A DNA stretch of 64,000 nt from Larix kaempferi. Taxonomy: Eukaryota; Streptophyta; Pinopsida; Pinales; Pinaceae. A model generated the notes under the pieces. The model had not been told where the DNA came from, ran no database searches, and was given only the letters and a program-made list of their open reading frames with translations. Of the stretch, positions 11,531 to 22,330 are shown piece by piece. Made by a program: the position numbers and the translations under genes. Where the stretch lies: assembly GCA_027924585.1 (NCBI GenBank), contig BSBM01000486.1, positions 45,916,501 through 45,980,500 of the forward strand, given 5' to 3'. Position 1 is the stretch's first letter. The number at the start of each line of letters is the position of its first letter.

Positions 11531-13483
11531 TGTTGGTAACATAATTTTCCCTATCACAAATTTTGGTCTTCTATCACATTTGTACAAAAAATTTCCAGTT
11601 TTTCATCACCAAAGCTTTAAATCCAGTCAAGTATTCGCCATTTCCTCCTAAAGTTGTGTTTAATATGCTAGGTTCATCTTTGAGTCAAATTCAGCTTTCT
11701 TTTATCATTATCCAAAATCAATGATTATTATTATTTAAATATAAGCCTTTTTATTAAAAAGCTTAGTTAAATAGTTATAATTATTAATCCCTTTAAATGA
11801 TGACAAAAGCAAAATCATATTATGTGACCTATTATGCCTATTCTCACTTCTTTTTTTATCCATGAATATGTATCACCAACATTGTCACGTGGATGTATTT
11901 TATGCTTCATTTTCTTTAAAGGCATATCTGCCATGATTCAAAGCTTAATTTTTTTAGTGTTTAAATGCCAAGTCATTCAAACCAAAATACATGTTGCATC
12001 CAACTTAATTTTTTGTCACCTACTCAAACTATGTGTCTAAATATATATCTAGCATTCATTCATTGTTGGGTTGACCGAAGTCACATTAAAACACCAAATA
12101 ATGAGTGTATCTCCATGTCAAATAAAAATCCTAAAGAGAAATCTATGAACCCAAAGTGAACTCAAGTTTCATGGCAGGTCCCTAACGCAAGCTCAGTCAG
12201 TACCGTGAACTCCATATATGTTTTGAAATCCAGTTACCAGTGCAGTGTTTGTTATCTTTAGAAGAGCTCCCACATGGCATCAAATAAGAATAGCAGCAGC
12301 AATAGAGTCCAACTCCTTGTGATTGAGGATTGTGTTCATAACCGAGGAAAATGATATCATGTACAGGTGCACTTTGAGGATACAATAGAGAAAGGTTACT
12401 TCTGAATTTTTGATGCTGCCATACAAATATTTTTGACAGAGTTTGTATTTCATGAAAAGAAGAATGTTGATAAGAAATTTGTTTCAACGGCCAAGAAAGT
12501 CAAAGACAGTCAAGAATTAACGTTATCAAAGCTCTTGCTTCTTGTTGTTTGATAACACATGCAAATATCTAAGTTTTGTCTCTTTCTTGGATTTATAGCA
12601 AAAATGACAGAGGTGACAAAGCATTTTAAGATGCATAGGTGGCAGAGTATCTGATGGTTTACCTCAAAATCCCTGATTTGAAGGCTACATCCAGTGTTCC
12701 AAATGCATGTGGCAGGATTGAACATGTGGCATATTTCAAGCAGATTTCAAATGGTTCGTGAATATCTTCAAGCAATATTCGAGCCTGCAAGAATACAGGT
12801 GGAGAAGCAACCGTAAGGTATTCAAAAACTATGGATATTTGATTGATTTAAGGCATTTGGTTCTATCAATTCCAGATTCATTGCAGCTAAATCTAAGATT
12901 GTTCATAAGTACAATTTTGTTCCCAAAAACTCTGAACAACTGGAGCATTATAATTTTCTATATATTTCATAATCTTCAATGTAAAAAAGAGAGGTATAGT
13001 TCCAGCCGAGAGGGCTGACGCAGGGTTAGTACAGTCTGATGCAAAATTTACAGTCATGTATACAGTTCTATTTTCATTCGGATAAGAAATGGTTGTTTCT
13101 TGAAATGATTGTGTTCTATGAGCCTATTTTGTTTTAATATTTAAAGTACATGTTACCGTTATTCTTTCTATGTAGGGTCTTAACATTCCGTACTATGATT
13201 CTCTTGGTTAACATGCAACTATTTATAATAATTTGAAAACAGGGTCTAAATCATATTTTTTGCAAATTCATACTTCACAGCTGTGTATTATAAATATTTG
13301 AAGATCAACACTGATATACTCCCTGCCCTTTGATTACTGGATTGCTTCTAATTTTTGTAATATACTTATCCACTGCTCAGAACCCCATAGAATTACTTCT
13401 CATGTGTCATATATCTTACAACTACTGTTAAGATTTCCTTAAGCTTTGACCCTAGTAGTCAGGGTGCAAAATTTAGGGATAAC
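11531..13483 (+). repeat. Probable 3' LTR
   Basis: It begins TGTTGGTAACA directly after a segment (GCCATCCCCAGTCAGAGCCA) that resembles the one preceding the 3' LTR at 56929. It ends TTAGGGATAACA next to GAACA. The ends match LTR structure, but the interior is poorly alignable to the left copy. The region 12197-13018 has open frames on both strands that I cannot identify. Confidence 0.5.
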
Positions 13484-13488
13484 AGAAC
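13484..13488 (+). repeat. Target-site duplication GAACA (right copy)
   Basis: Matches 6746-6750 and lies immediately after the LTR terminus. Confidence 0.85.
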
Positions 13489-14275
13489 ATAAGTCGCAAT
13501 GATGTTCTTCGAATGCCCACAGATGGTTCTGCATTGAGATACATCGAAGAAAAGTGGCCAATTTTTAAAGAAGGTCCTCATAATGTTAAACTTTCTTTGG
13601 TAGCTGATGGTGTCAATCCATTTGGAGAGCTTCATTCTACCTACTCAGTGTGGCCTGTTTTTGCTATAAACAATAACCTTCCTCCTTGGATTTCGATCAA
13701 GAGAGAGCACACAATGTTGGCAATGATTGTTCCAGGTATTTAATTAATAGGTATTTTTTTAATTGAAAGTCTGATCAGTAAATATTTCATTGATTTTTTT
13801 CGTGCATGATAATTATGTCTTTTATATATAACGACATATAGGTGCTAAATATAATTAATCATGTATGTTTGACCAATTAGGAAAGTACCAGGTTAAAGAT
13901 ATGAACGTATATCTTGAGCCTCTTATCGATGAGTTGTTGAAGTTATGGGATGGAGTCACTATGTATGATATTTCTAGACCAATCGGGCAAAGATGATTTC
14001 AATTCCATGGAATACTTGCATTTACAATTCATGATGCTCTTGGGTTAACACATTTTTGTGGTATGTTGTTACTTTCTTTTGTTCCTTAATATTTTATATA
14101 TCTATTGATAATATTATGCATTATTTTAAATTTTAATGCTAATTTGCTACACCAATTCATATATCATGTAGGTCTTCAAACCAAGGGTAAATTTGCATGT
14201 CCATTTTGTGGTCCCAGGATAAAATCTCGTTGTTCAAGGAGTTTAGCAAAGGAAGTGTTCGATGAGTATAGGAAT
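13489..14275 (+). pseudogene. TNP2 Transposase_21 core exons
   Basis: Exon 13489-13735 encodes RMPTDGSALRYIEEKWPIF, LVADGVNPFGELHSTYSVWP and NNLPPWISIKREHTML. These are the most conserved TNP2 motifs (DGxNPFG, SxWPV, NLPPW). Exon 13881-14060 encodes YLEPLIDELLKLWDGVTMYD and is broken by TGA near 13994. Exon 14172-14275 encodes GLQTKGKFACPFCGPRIKSR, containing the CPFC zinc pair. Introns are short and AT-rich with GT...AG ends. The last exon is cut by the solo LTR starting at 14276. Confidence 0.9.
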
Positions 14276-16498
14276 TGTTTGACCTAGGTTTGTTGCCTTA
14301 CTTCTTAAGATAGTTAACACCTCAAAAGTCTTTTTAGCCTTTTATTTCCATCTTATTTTTCTAAAGTTTTTGGTTTATTTTTTTTAATTTCATGTTTTAA
14401 ATATTCTGAGTATTTACAATATTTAGATTTTAGCCTATGCTCCTATAGGACATTTTTTATTTCATTCAAAATGTTTTTGCTTTGCATACATTTCATATGA
14501 AATGACAACATGTGATGATTATTCAAAAGAATGGGTATGCTGCCAGCTTGCCAAAGTTAAGTTGTGTGCAGGGTTATTTAAAAAATAATGAAGTTGTTAA
14601 AGGCCATGCATTTGTTCCTCCTCACATCCGAGAAGCTATTTGGTGTAGTAATACAAACTCTGCTACTGAGAAAGAGAAAGAATTCAAAGACCCTAGAGTA
14701 TTGTCAGATGCTGGAGATGTTCCAATTCAAGAAATGCGGGATTGTGGAATTGGCAAGATAAAAGACAATGTTGAGAACAATTCAATGGATGATACAAATA
14801 CAAATATAGATCATCACAACTGTAAAGCAATTCAAGTTCATCCAGTGGCAGCATCTTTGGATTCTACCTGTTGCTTCGTGTTGCAAACTGGCACATCACT
14901 TTTCATTTGGCATGGTAATTCTACAACAATCGGGCAGCAAAAATCAGTTGTAAGATTAGTAGAGTTCTTAAAACCTAGCATTAGTTTAAAAGTTGTTAAG
15001 GAAGGGACATAGTCAGCAACATTTTGGAATGTATTAGGTGAGAAGCAAAGCTATGTGTGCCAGAGGGGAACCCAAGAATTTGTAGGAGATCCTAATTTGT
15101 ATGCTTGTACATTTGCGAAAAGAATGGAGAATATGACTAGAGTTGAAGCTGAAAAGGTAGCTTATGTACCTAAAGGACTGGAAGCAATTATATTCACAGC
15201 TGATGGAGAACATAGGAAAAGTATTTATCTAAACAGAGTATTTTACATGCATATTTTCCTGTATTTTCCTGTTTTAGTCACTGTCTTTGGGAACGTATTA
15301 AGAGGAGATGGAAGCGAATATTTGAAAACCAAAAGAGATTTTTGTCAAGCACGAGCTAATTCACAAAAACCTCCTTCAATTTTTCAACAGGTATAATGGT
15401 TTGGAATATTCGAAGAGACCTTTACAGCCTATTTTTACAGGTTTAAACAATAAATTATTTCTTGTTTTGGTCATTATCTTTGAGTGCCCTTTTCAAACAG
15501 CTGGAGAAGAATTTGTAAAAACCATGAGAGGTTTTTGTCAATAATGGACTTATATACAAAATCCTTTGTCATGTTTTACACAGCTATCACATTTTAGGAA
15601 ATATAGATGGTTCTTTAAGACCATTGTTCTTAGAATTTCGCTCAATTATTTCATAAATTTTGGTCAAAAAGTCCAAATTCGATTTGGTTGGAGTATTTTT
15701 AGGGATAGATGATGACTCTTCCTCAAAGAGCTCATCAACACTCATCCATGAGTGTAAGTGGCATTTCATTCAAGTGTTTTGTCATAGTAGAAATGTAACT
15801 CTATCAAATAGGGACATGGGGGTCATTTTCTTGTTTTGATTAGCCAAACTTGGCAGAAACACGTTAGACTAGATCCAAAAAATTGTTGAAGAGGTTAGCT
15901 TTGTTATCTTCTATATATTTCATTGTAAAATCATTGTAAAGGGAGAGACACGTGGGAGTCGAATTGTTGAGAGACTGTGGAGATTATCAATGGTTATTTG
16001 TGTAAGAACTTCTCTTGCATTTTTGAATGACAGTTAATATACTATATGGAGCTAGGCCTTTAATCTATTATTGTTTTTAATGTTCTCTGGTTCAGTTTGA
16101 ACTCTTTATGCATTGGATGTTATGTATATGTTTTCTATATTTCATGTCATGTATGAATGTGGATATTGAATACTTATTGATATTTGAAAAGTGTTTTCAA
16201 AGACTCATACCTTTTATATATATATGCTACAGATATGAACTGTTTGTTTATTGTTTGCAGTTATATATGTATTGAAAGTTTATCTCCTGTACCTTAATAC
16301 TCTATTATCCATTACTGCAAGAATCTTGTCTTTTACATTAGTATTTCTGAAATATTTAGACATTGTATCTCTGCCATGCTATCCTTATCTATTTGATTTA
16401 CATTGTTATCCAAACAAAACCTATAAAAACAGACTTTTATTTGAGGTGCCTAAACACTGTTGCTCCTATAGTCTAGGTAGCAGACTTTAGGGAAAACA
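14276..16498 (+). mobile_element. Solo LTR (Athila/Tat-related) carrying a host-gene fragment
   Basis: The segment begins TGTTTGACCTAGG and ends TTTAGGGAAAACA, and it sits inside a TNP2 exon. Parts of 15281-15560 resemble the LTR of the element at 51161-58481 (shared GTTTTAGTCA, AAAAGAGATTTTTGTC-like and TTTTACACAGCTATCAC-like stretches), so the two are probably one diverged family. There is no internal region, primer site or second LTR, which suggests a solo LTR left by recombination. The flanking 5-mers (GGAAT and AGCAC) do not match. Between 14512 and 15240 it contains a villin-like coding fragment. The rest (15241-16498) is AT-rich LTR with no gene. Confidence 0.55.
14512..15240 (+). pseudogene. 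Villin/gelsolin-repeat fragment in a chimeric frame
   Basis: From about 14830 the translation reads KAIQVHPVAASLDSTCCFVL, then QTGTSLFIWHGNST, VEFLKPSISLKVVKEGT, a TAG at about 15010, then SATFWNVLGEKQSY and DPNLYACTFAKRM. This is the characteristic fifth gelsolin-like repeat of plant villins (CFVLQ-GTSLF-WHGN, AEFLKP, FW-LG-KQSY). Villins bundle and sever actin filaments. The 100 codons before it (14512-14830, including VVKGHAFVPPHIREA) are not villin and I do not recognise them, so the open frame is a fusion of unrelated pieces. It lies within LTR sequence, so it is a captured or inserted fragment, not a functioning gene. Confidence 0.75.
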
Positions 16499-17154
16499 AG
16501 CACTTTCTGCCTAAGAACCATAGTTATTGAACTATAGACAAAGAAAAATTTAACGGTAAAGAAGAGAATGGAAAAAATCCACGAAGAATGACACCTCACC
16601 TATGGAAGGTGGAATATAATAGAAATTGTCAAGGTATGCCAATTTGTTTTTTTGTATTGAATTATGTTCAATGTGATATGTTATACCATTATTGATTAAT
16701 TGGTTTTAATTTGATTTTGTTGATGTTTCATGAATGTCGTTAAGGAACATGAGGAATCAAAATTTACCTGATTCAATTCAGTAAGTTGCCATACCACGAG
16801 CACCTACAAATAGTTCATTTGTTTGACACAATGCATATCGGGAAGAACATAACGGAAATGTTATGGCGAATATTGGATGGAAGGACTGACAAAGAAAGAA
16901 TTGTAAAGATTTGTAGTGACATCGAAGAATCTAATCAGGCATTGCAAAGTTTGATCATTAATTCTAATGGCGATGGCCGTCAATAGAATATTAGTCTTCC
17001 TTGGTGCTTGACGGAGCAATAGAGCAATATTATAAGATAGGTCATCAAAAATATCAGGTTTCCGATGGGTTTTTTGTCAAACATAAAGAATATCTTGACG
17101 AAAAAAGGTGATTTTGCAGGGGTTAAAACACATGATTGGCATACATTCATTAAG
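16499..17154 (+). pseudogene. TNP2 exons resuming after the solo LTR
   Basis: The exon part 16504-16634 encodes HFLPKNH, a stop, then EKFNGKEENGKNPRR, matching the FLP and FNG motifs that follow the CPFC region in TNP2. Exon 16746-17154 encodes LPYHEHLQIVHLFDTMHIGK, the conserved LPYWxHL...DxMHIEKN block. It then passes a TAG at about 16984 and a frame change to PMGFLSNIKNILTKKGDFAG and KTHDWHTFIK, followed by GTAATC as donor. Confidence 0.85.
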
Positions 17155-17260
17155 GTAATCATTAGTCTATAATATATTTCATTATCGGTATGCACTATTT
17201 TATTAATTTTATTCTCTTATCTAGAAATAAATATGAATAATTATGTGTTTTTTGATACAG

Positions 17261-17879
17261 TATGTTCTACCTTTGTCTCTACCAAACGACATTGACAACA
17301 ACATAAAACATATTATTTATGTTCTTGGAAAATACATGAGGTAAGTAATGTTTTACTTGGAAAATGTACTTGGTCTATGGTCTATAGCAGAACTTATTGA
17401 CATATAATATGTTTTTCCCACAAATATTATATATGCCTTGACATATTGTTTTATTGCATCGTTTGTAGGTGGCTTTCATCAAAAGAAATCCATAAAGAAG
17501 ATATAAGGCATTGGAAGAAAGAAATTCCCCAACTAATGTGTGAAATCCAACAGTATCTACCTCCAACATTTTTCAATGCACAAGAACACTACCTCATACA
17601 CCAAGTTGAGGAGATTGAATTATGTGGACCGATACACACAAGGTCGATGTGGATGGTGGAGAGGCAGTTGAAGTCATTGAAGGATTTTGTTAGACAAAGA
17701 GCACGTCCCGAGGGTTCTATGGTTGAAGGATATATGGTATATCAATGCATGGTGTACATTAGCGAATATCTACCTAAAATTGCAGAAAATATGAATGTGC
17801 CTCGCATTTGGCATCTCGACTCCATCAACAAATTTGAAGGGGAGGTCCTATTGGGGAGAGGTACATTGAGGACTATGAA
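17261..17879 (+). pseudogene. TNP2 exons encoding DUF4218
   Basis: A short exon (17261-17340, YVLPLSLPNDIDNNI) leads by a GT...AG intron into 17470-17879. This encodes FFNAQEHYLIHQVEEIELCG and GPIHTRSMWMVERQL, followed by RARPEGSMVEGYMVYQCMVY. These are diagnostic of DUF4218, the domain that follows the TNP2 core in plant CACTA transposases (FxxxxHLLVHLxxEIxLCGPVxxRxMxPxER). This exon is fully open, among the best preserved parts of the gene. Confidence 0.9.
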
Positions 17880-18060
17880 AGGTAATTATTATTATCCGTT
17901 AATGTTGAATTAATATGTTACACATTTATTTTTTCCAATGTTATACTATCATATTGTTTTTTAACTCTTTAATAATTATGCATTTTCAACTATATTAAAC
18001 TATGTTCCTTTAATGACGATCTAATTAATTATGAAATTGAATTGTCTTTTTATCATATAG

Positions 18061-19141
18061 TTGGTCGAGTGTGGGATGCTTTACATTTATACATTGCAAA
18101 CAACCTTGATTGGATGGAGCATTGGATAAAAGATTGTGAAGAATTCTTCGGTAGGTTATCATGGGAAGGGGTCAGTAACATGATTAAAACAGCTCATCAT
18201 CTTCGACATCAAATTCCCGACCTTACGTCGCAAAGGGAAGTTGATTTATCCTATGGTTTAAAAGATAAAAAGGCAAGTAATTTTTTTACCCACATTTCTT
18301 CTAGTTACTTCGATCCATTTTTCCAATTATTACATTTCATTTGTTTAAGTTTTCAATTATATTTACTAACTCCTATATGACGTTTATTAATTCACAATGT
18401 ATTTGTAACATGTTGTCAATGTTGCAGTTGAAACATCACAAGGCTATGTGGTGTAATGGTCGTAAATTTCATATCAAAAAGTTGGATGATAACAGGAAAA
18501 CCTCGGATTGTGGGATAACTGCAGTGTTTAAGGTCACCAATGTTTCCTCTAGAAGTGATAGACATCCAGAAGAACCCGAGAATAGGTACTATGGCTATTT
18601 GGAGGACATTCTTGAGTGTGATTTTAATTCCTTTAAAATAGTTTTGTTTGAGGTGAAGTGGTACAGGCTACGGATGCATGAACGTGATCCTGAAAGAACT
18701 GTTATTGAGCATGCTAATGGATTTACCATGGTTAATACAAGGACATTTGAACCGGGTACAGAGCCTTATGTTCTTCCAAGTCAATGTGAGAAAGTCTACT
18801 ACTCCGAGGTACCAGGTAAAGTAGGTTGGTCATACGTTGTTCGTTACGATCCAAGAGGAAGACCAGTAAAGTATAATCATGTACTAGATGATGAAGATAA
18901 TTAGGGAGAAGAAGAAGATGATGATGATTCAGATCAGGCTGCAGTCGATGTGTTAGATGAAGAAGTTGAAGAGGTTGATCATGCAAATGTAGCAAACGAT
19001 GATCTCATTGACAATATGGATGACTATATTAGCAAAGATGACTTTGATGATGATGACGATGTGAATGATCCTTTCATCAATATCTATTTAGAACCAGATC
19101 CTGATACAAATGTTGAGTTGGATGAAGAAGAAGATGAATGA
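18061..19141 (+). pseudogene. TNP2 C-terminal exons: DUF4216 and acidic tail
   Basis: Exon 18061-18272 encodes VGRVWDALHLYIANNLDWME and ends AAG, followed by GCAAGT, a likely GC donor. The next exon (from 18428) encodes KAMWCNGRKFHIKKLDDNRK, then YYGYLEDILECDFNSFKIVL, FEVKWYR, and YYSEVPGKVGWSYVVR. This is the DUF4216 pattern of plant CACTA transposases. A TAG at about 18902 interrupts it. The same frame then continues as an Asp/Glu-rich tail to a stop at 19139-19141. Confidence 0.9.
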
Positions 19142-19458
19142 TATTTAATTGTTGAAAAGTTGAGGTACGCAATGTTTATAGGTTAAAGTAAATGCACTCA
19201 CATACCATATGTTCATTGTGTTGATTAACTTGGTTATATTTGAAAATTAGTTTTCTAATCTTATGTTCTACATGTGCAGAAGCGTGGGTGTTCCTCGAGG
19301 TTGTAGTGGTAATGGTTTGAATCGAACATGTGTCGATTAACCAAGACACAAAATCAAGTTATAAGATTTATGTGTTATTTTTTGGGATATTTCAATTACT
19401 AATTAGTGGATTTGTATAATGTAAAGAAAAATATATTTTTTCTTAATTTTGAATAATG
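19142..19458. other. Spacer without gene
   Basis: About 320 bp of AT-rich sequence lie between the TNP2 stop and the 170-bp array. It is presumably 3' UTR or intergenic sequence; no motif was recognised. Confidence 0.5.
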
Positions 19459-20437
19459 TATAGAATAATTAATGTACCGAATGGGGCCAACGTTGAATTT
19501 TTTTCAATGGGTGGTTGTGTGGACTGGATTTTTGCATGGTTATACAGCTAGACACATGTAGTGATGGTATGGGAGGGTTTCTAGACTCAATCATGTCTCA
19601 CACTAACAATTTGACAATAAAGCAATCAACCTATAGAATAATTAATGTACCGAATGGGGCCAACGTTGAATTTTTTTCAATGGGTGGTTGTACGGACTGG
19701 AGTTTTGCATGGTTATACTAGAAACATGTAGTGACGGTATGGGAGGGTTTCTAGACTCAATCATGTCTCACACTAACAATTCGACAATAAAGCAATCAAC
19801 CTATAGAATAATTAATGTACCGAATGGGGCCAACGTTGAATTTTTTTCAATGGGTGGTTGTACGGACTGGAGTTTTGCATGGTTATACTAGACACATGTA
19901 GTGACGGTATGGGAGGTTTTCTAGACTCAATCATGCCTCACACTAACAATTCAACAATAAAGGAATCAACCTATAGAATAATTAATGTATTGAATGGGGC
20001 CAACTTTGAATTTTTTTCAATGGGTGGTTGTACGGACTGGAGTTTTGCATGGTTATAATAGACACATGCAGTGATGGTATGGGAGGGTTTCTAGACTCAA
20101 TCATGTCTCACACTAACAATTCGACAATAAAGAAATCAACCTATAGAATAATTAATGTACTGAATGGGGCCAACGTTGAATTTTTTTCAATGGGTGGTTG
20201 TACGGACTAGAGTTTTGCATGGTTATACTAGACACATGTAGTGACAGTATGGAAGGGTTTCTAGACTCAATCATGTCTCACACTAACAATTCGACAATAA
20301 AGCAATCAACCTATAAAATAATTAATGTACCAAATGGGGCCAACGTTGAATTTTTTTCAATGGGTGGTTGTACGGATTGGAGTTTTGCATGGTTATACTA
20401 GACACATTTAGTGACGATATGGGAGGGTTTCTAGACT
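19459..20437 (+). repeat. Tandem array of about 170-bp units (5.7 copies)
   Basis: Units start TATAGAATAATTAATG at 19459, 19632, 19802, 19972, 20142 and 20312 (periods 173, then 170). They are highly similar. Each contains ATGGGTGGTTGT and TTTTGCATGGTTATA. Each unit is open for about 65 codons in a frame that shifts from copy to copy, because 170 is not a multiple of 3, and each ends in TAG. The shared peptides therefore come from the repeat. The last copy breaks off near 20437. Confidence 0.95.
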
Positions 20438-20534
20438 CTATTCGAGTAGATGTTTGCACCTCGGGAGATTTGATCCCTCTCGGTGCTTGATAGAGCCTAG
20501 GATTTGGATCTTTTACTCAACTTGCTTTACATAT

Positions 20535-20704
20535 TATGATGATGATTATGATGATGACGATGATGATGGTGATGTAAGTGGAGATGGTGATGATGACAAT
20601 GACATTGACATTGATGATAAAGATGACGATGATGTGTGGGTTTTATAAGTGTTGTGGGTTACACGTTATGGCGACGATGACAGCAATGATGACGACAATG
20701 ATGG
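20535..20704 (+). repeat. GAT/GAC-rich microsatellite
   Basis: An impure (GATGAC/GAT)n tract translates as poly-Asp in one frame. This low-complexity sequence should not be read as a gene. The stretch 20705-21004 holds no feature. Confidence 0.85.
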
Positions 20705-21004
20705 TTTATAAGTGTTTCTCATTTGGTTTATATGCTATATGATTAAGGCTTAAGAGTTACAAGAGACACAAATTAAGGCTTATATGTATTGGTGTTGATA
20801 AAGGTTAGATGTTAATAATTGTAAGAGTATATATTGTTGTCTAATAGATGTTTTCAAGGGTTAGTATTTTAGGGTTATATGGAATTCAATAGAACAATAA
20901 TATGCTTTATAGGGTTTTCATGGTATGCATTATAAAGTTAAACATTAAGCATGGTGATAATGGTCATAGTGGTAAAATATTTTAACATTTTAGGTTACTA
21001 GTGT

Positions 21005-21562
21005 GCAATGCTACCAAATTTAGGTATAAGACCTAATGCCTTGAGCATTTGTTGATAGACATCAAAGTCATTATTAGGAGCAGTCAACAATTTCTCATCA
21101 ATAAAAATGGAATTTTCCCTATCTAGAAAGCATAGTGCCTACTCTGGAAAAGATAAACGGACCCGCCCAGTAGACAATTGGACCATGGCCCTTGGCATCA
21201 TAATTCTTGTTGTTTTTATCAAGTGATTCATTTCCCTAGTTTTTATAATGTTGGGGTAAAATTCCCTTGACATGTCTAAGTTATGGTTATAAGTTGTAAG
21301 GCAAGCCTTTTTGAGATCCTCTTCTTGTTTCTTCTCCAACATATACAAAGTGAAACATACTTCCATTTACATGCCCCTGATTTCTTTCACATAGTCATAA
21401 ATTTTATTGAAGTTTGTCTTCCTACCCATGGTATCTCTCCATGCAGCACCCATGCAGAAACGTGAGTTTCCTGCCTCTTTTGCCTTTTTTGCTGACTCAA
21501 TCACTGCATATTTCTTCATGAGATTTTGACCTTTCATCCTAGTGTCATCTCGAGATTACTGG
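21005..21562 (-). pseudogene. BIO2: Biotin synthase (BIO2/BioB) pseudogene, internally deleted
   Basis: On the minus strand the translation reads KKAKEAGNSRFCMGAAWRDT, MGRKTNFNKIYDYVKEIRGM, a TAA, MEVCFTLYMLEKKQEEDLKK, YNHNLDMSREFYPNIIKTRE, TTRIMMPRAMVQLSTGRVRL, a TAG, then IFIDEKLLTAPNNDFDVYQQ and MLKALGLIPKF. This is the plant/bacterial biotin synthase, a mitochondrial radical-SAM enzyme converting dethiobiotin to biotin. Landmarks are FCMGAAWRD, YNHNLDTSREYYP, MPKAMVRLSAGR and TTPNNDFD. About 75 codons of the usual sequence between the ITTR and EMIRMI positions are missing. The N-terminal CxxxCxxC cluster region is also absent. Coding continuity suggests a processed copy, but this is not proven. 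Confidence 0.9.
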
Positions 21563-21570
21563 GGACAATA

Positions 21571-21885
21571 TGCACAATCTTAAAATTAAACAAAATTAAA
21601 TAAAATTAAAATTAAAAATAAAAACAAAATTAAACAAAATTAAATAACAATTAAATTAAAAATAAAATAAAATTAAAATTAAAAACAAACAAAATTAAAT
21701 AAAATTAAAAATAAAAATAAAAACAAAATTAAATAAAATTAAAATTAAAATTAAAAACAAACAAAATTAAATAAAATTAAAATTAAAAACAAACAAAATT
21801 ATTAACAAATAAAACTAAAATTAAAAACAAACAAAATTAAACAAAATTAAAATTAAGTTAAAATAAATTAAATTAAAAAAACAAA
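21571..21885. repeat. A-rich simple repeat (AAAATTAAA-type)
   Basis: About 315 bp of interspersed AAAATTA, AAACAAA and AAATTAAAT units with no other content, directly beyond the upstream end of the biotin synthase remnant. Confidence 0.9.
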
Positions 21886-22330
21886 TTGCAAACCAACACA
21901 ACTTACCTTGGCCCCACGTTGCCCCTGCTCGAACACTAAAAACTCTTGCGATCTGTGTTTCCATAGTGGTGAGAACCTTGCCCACGTTGTCGTTGCTCGA
22001 ACACTATTGCCCCTGCTTGAAAACTGAACACTATTGTAGTCTACTCCAACACTGTTGTGGTTACTGTGCATTTCCATAGTGGTGAGAACCTTGGCCTATT
22101 GCCCCTACTCAAACCCTGTTGCAGTCTGCTTGAACACTGTTGCGGTCGGCTCGTTGCTCCTGCTCGAAACCTAGCCCGTTGCACCTTCCCAAACAGTGTT
22201 GTGGCCATTTCCATTATGGAGGAGAGCCCTGGAACAATTTTTCCCTGCTGCATTTCTAGAGAGGGCGCCCAAAAGCATCCTCGAGAACATGGTGAGTTTT
22301 GAATGTTACTATCTCCATTTTTCATCTGAT
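21886..22330. repeat. Imperfect GC-richer repeats
   Basis: The phrases CATTTCCATAGTGGTGAGAAC, GCTCGAACACT and TTGCCCCTGCT recur several times with spacing near 100-120 bp (for example at 21957-21982 and 22067-22092). They form an irregular tandem block. Overlapping open frames on both strands are products of the repeat. Confidence 0.6.

Larger units (their letters stand above)
6751..13483 (+). mobile_element. Gag-only LTR retrotransposon (Athila/Tat-type PBS)
   Basis: A 6.7-kb insertion lies inside a TNP2 exon and is bounded by GAACA on both sides. A 5' LTR-like segment (6751-9566) ends in AGGGATAACA and is followed by a TGGCGCC-type primer site. A decayed gag (9757-10846) follows, then a probable 3' LTR (11531-13483) also ending AGGGATAACA. 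There is no protease, RT or integrase, so it is non-autonomous. The two LTR copies are unusually different from each other and the left one contains a transposon-protein pseudogene. The outer limits are well supported; the internal LTR borders are less certain. Confidence 0.75.
6437..19141 (+). pseudogene. CACTA transposase TNP2-type, multi-exon, disrupted
   Basis: Conceptual exons: 6437-6750 joined to 13489-13735, 13881-14060, 14172-14275 joined to 16504-16634, 16746-17154, 17261-17340, 17470-17879, 18061-18272, and 18428-19141. Most junctions keep AG acceptors and GT donors. In order they encode the N-terminal CPND/CPxC zinc region, the Transposase_21 core, DUF4218, DUF4216 and an acidic tail, as expected for plant En/Spm transposases that excise and reintegrate the element. 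The exon upstream of 6437 is cut off by the LTR element on its left. Decay includes in-frame stops near 13994, 16531, 16983 and 18902, frame breaks, and two LTR insertions inside exons. Family identity is secure; functionality is excluded. Confidence 0.9.

Noticed and set aside
19300-19312. GTAGTG as a CACTA terminal inverted repeat
   Set aside because: A single short match without a partner CACTAC end or a 3-bp target duplication; the same 6-mer also occurs near 60187 by chance.
19515-20401. Series of near-identical 60-68-aa proteins, as if a gene family
   Set aside because: They are one frame of the 170-bp tandem unit, shifting frame in each copy and ending at the same TAG; no independent coding signal.
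20454-20648. Poly-Asp open frame
   Set aside because: Translation of a GAT-type microsatellite with no flanking coding structure.
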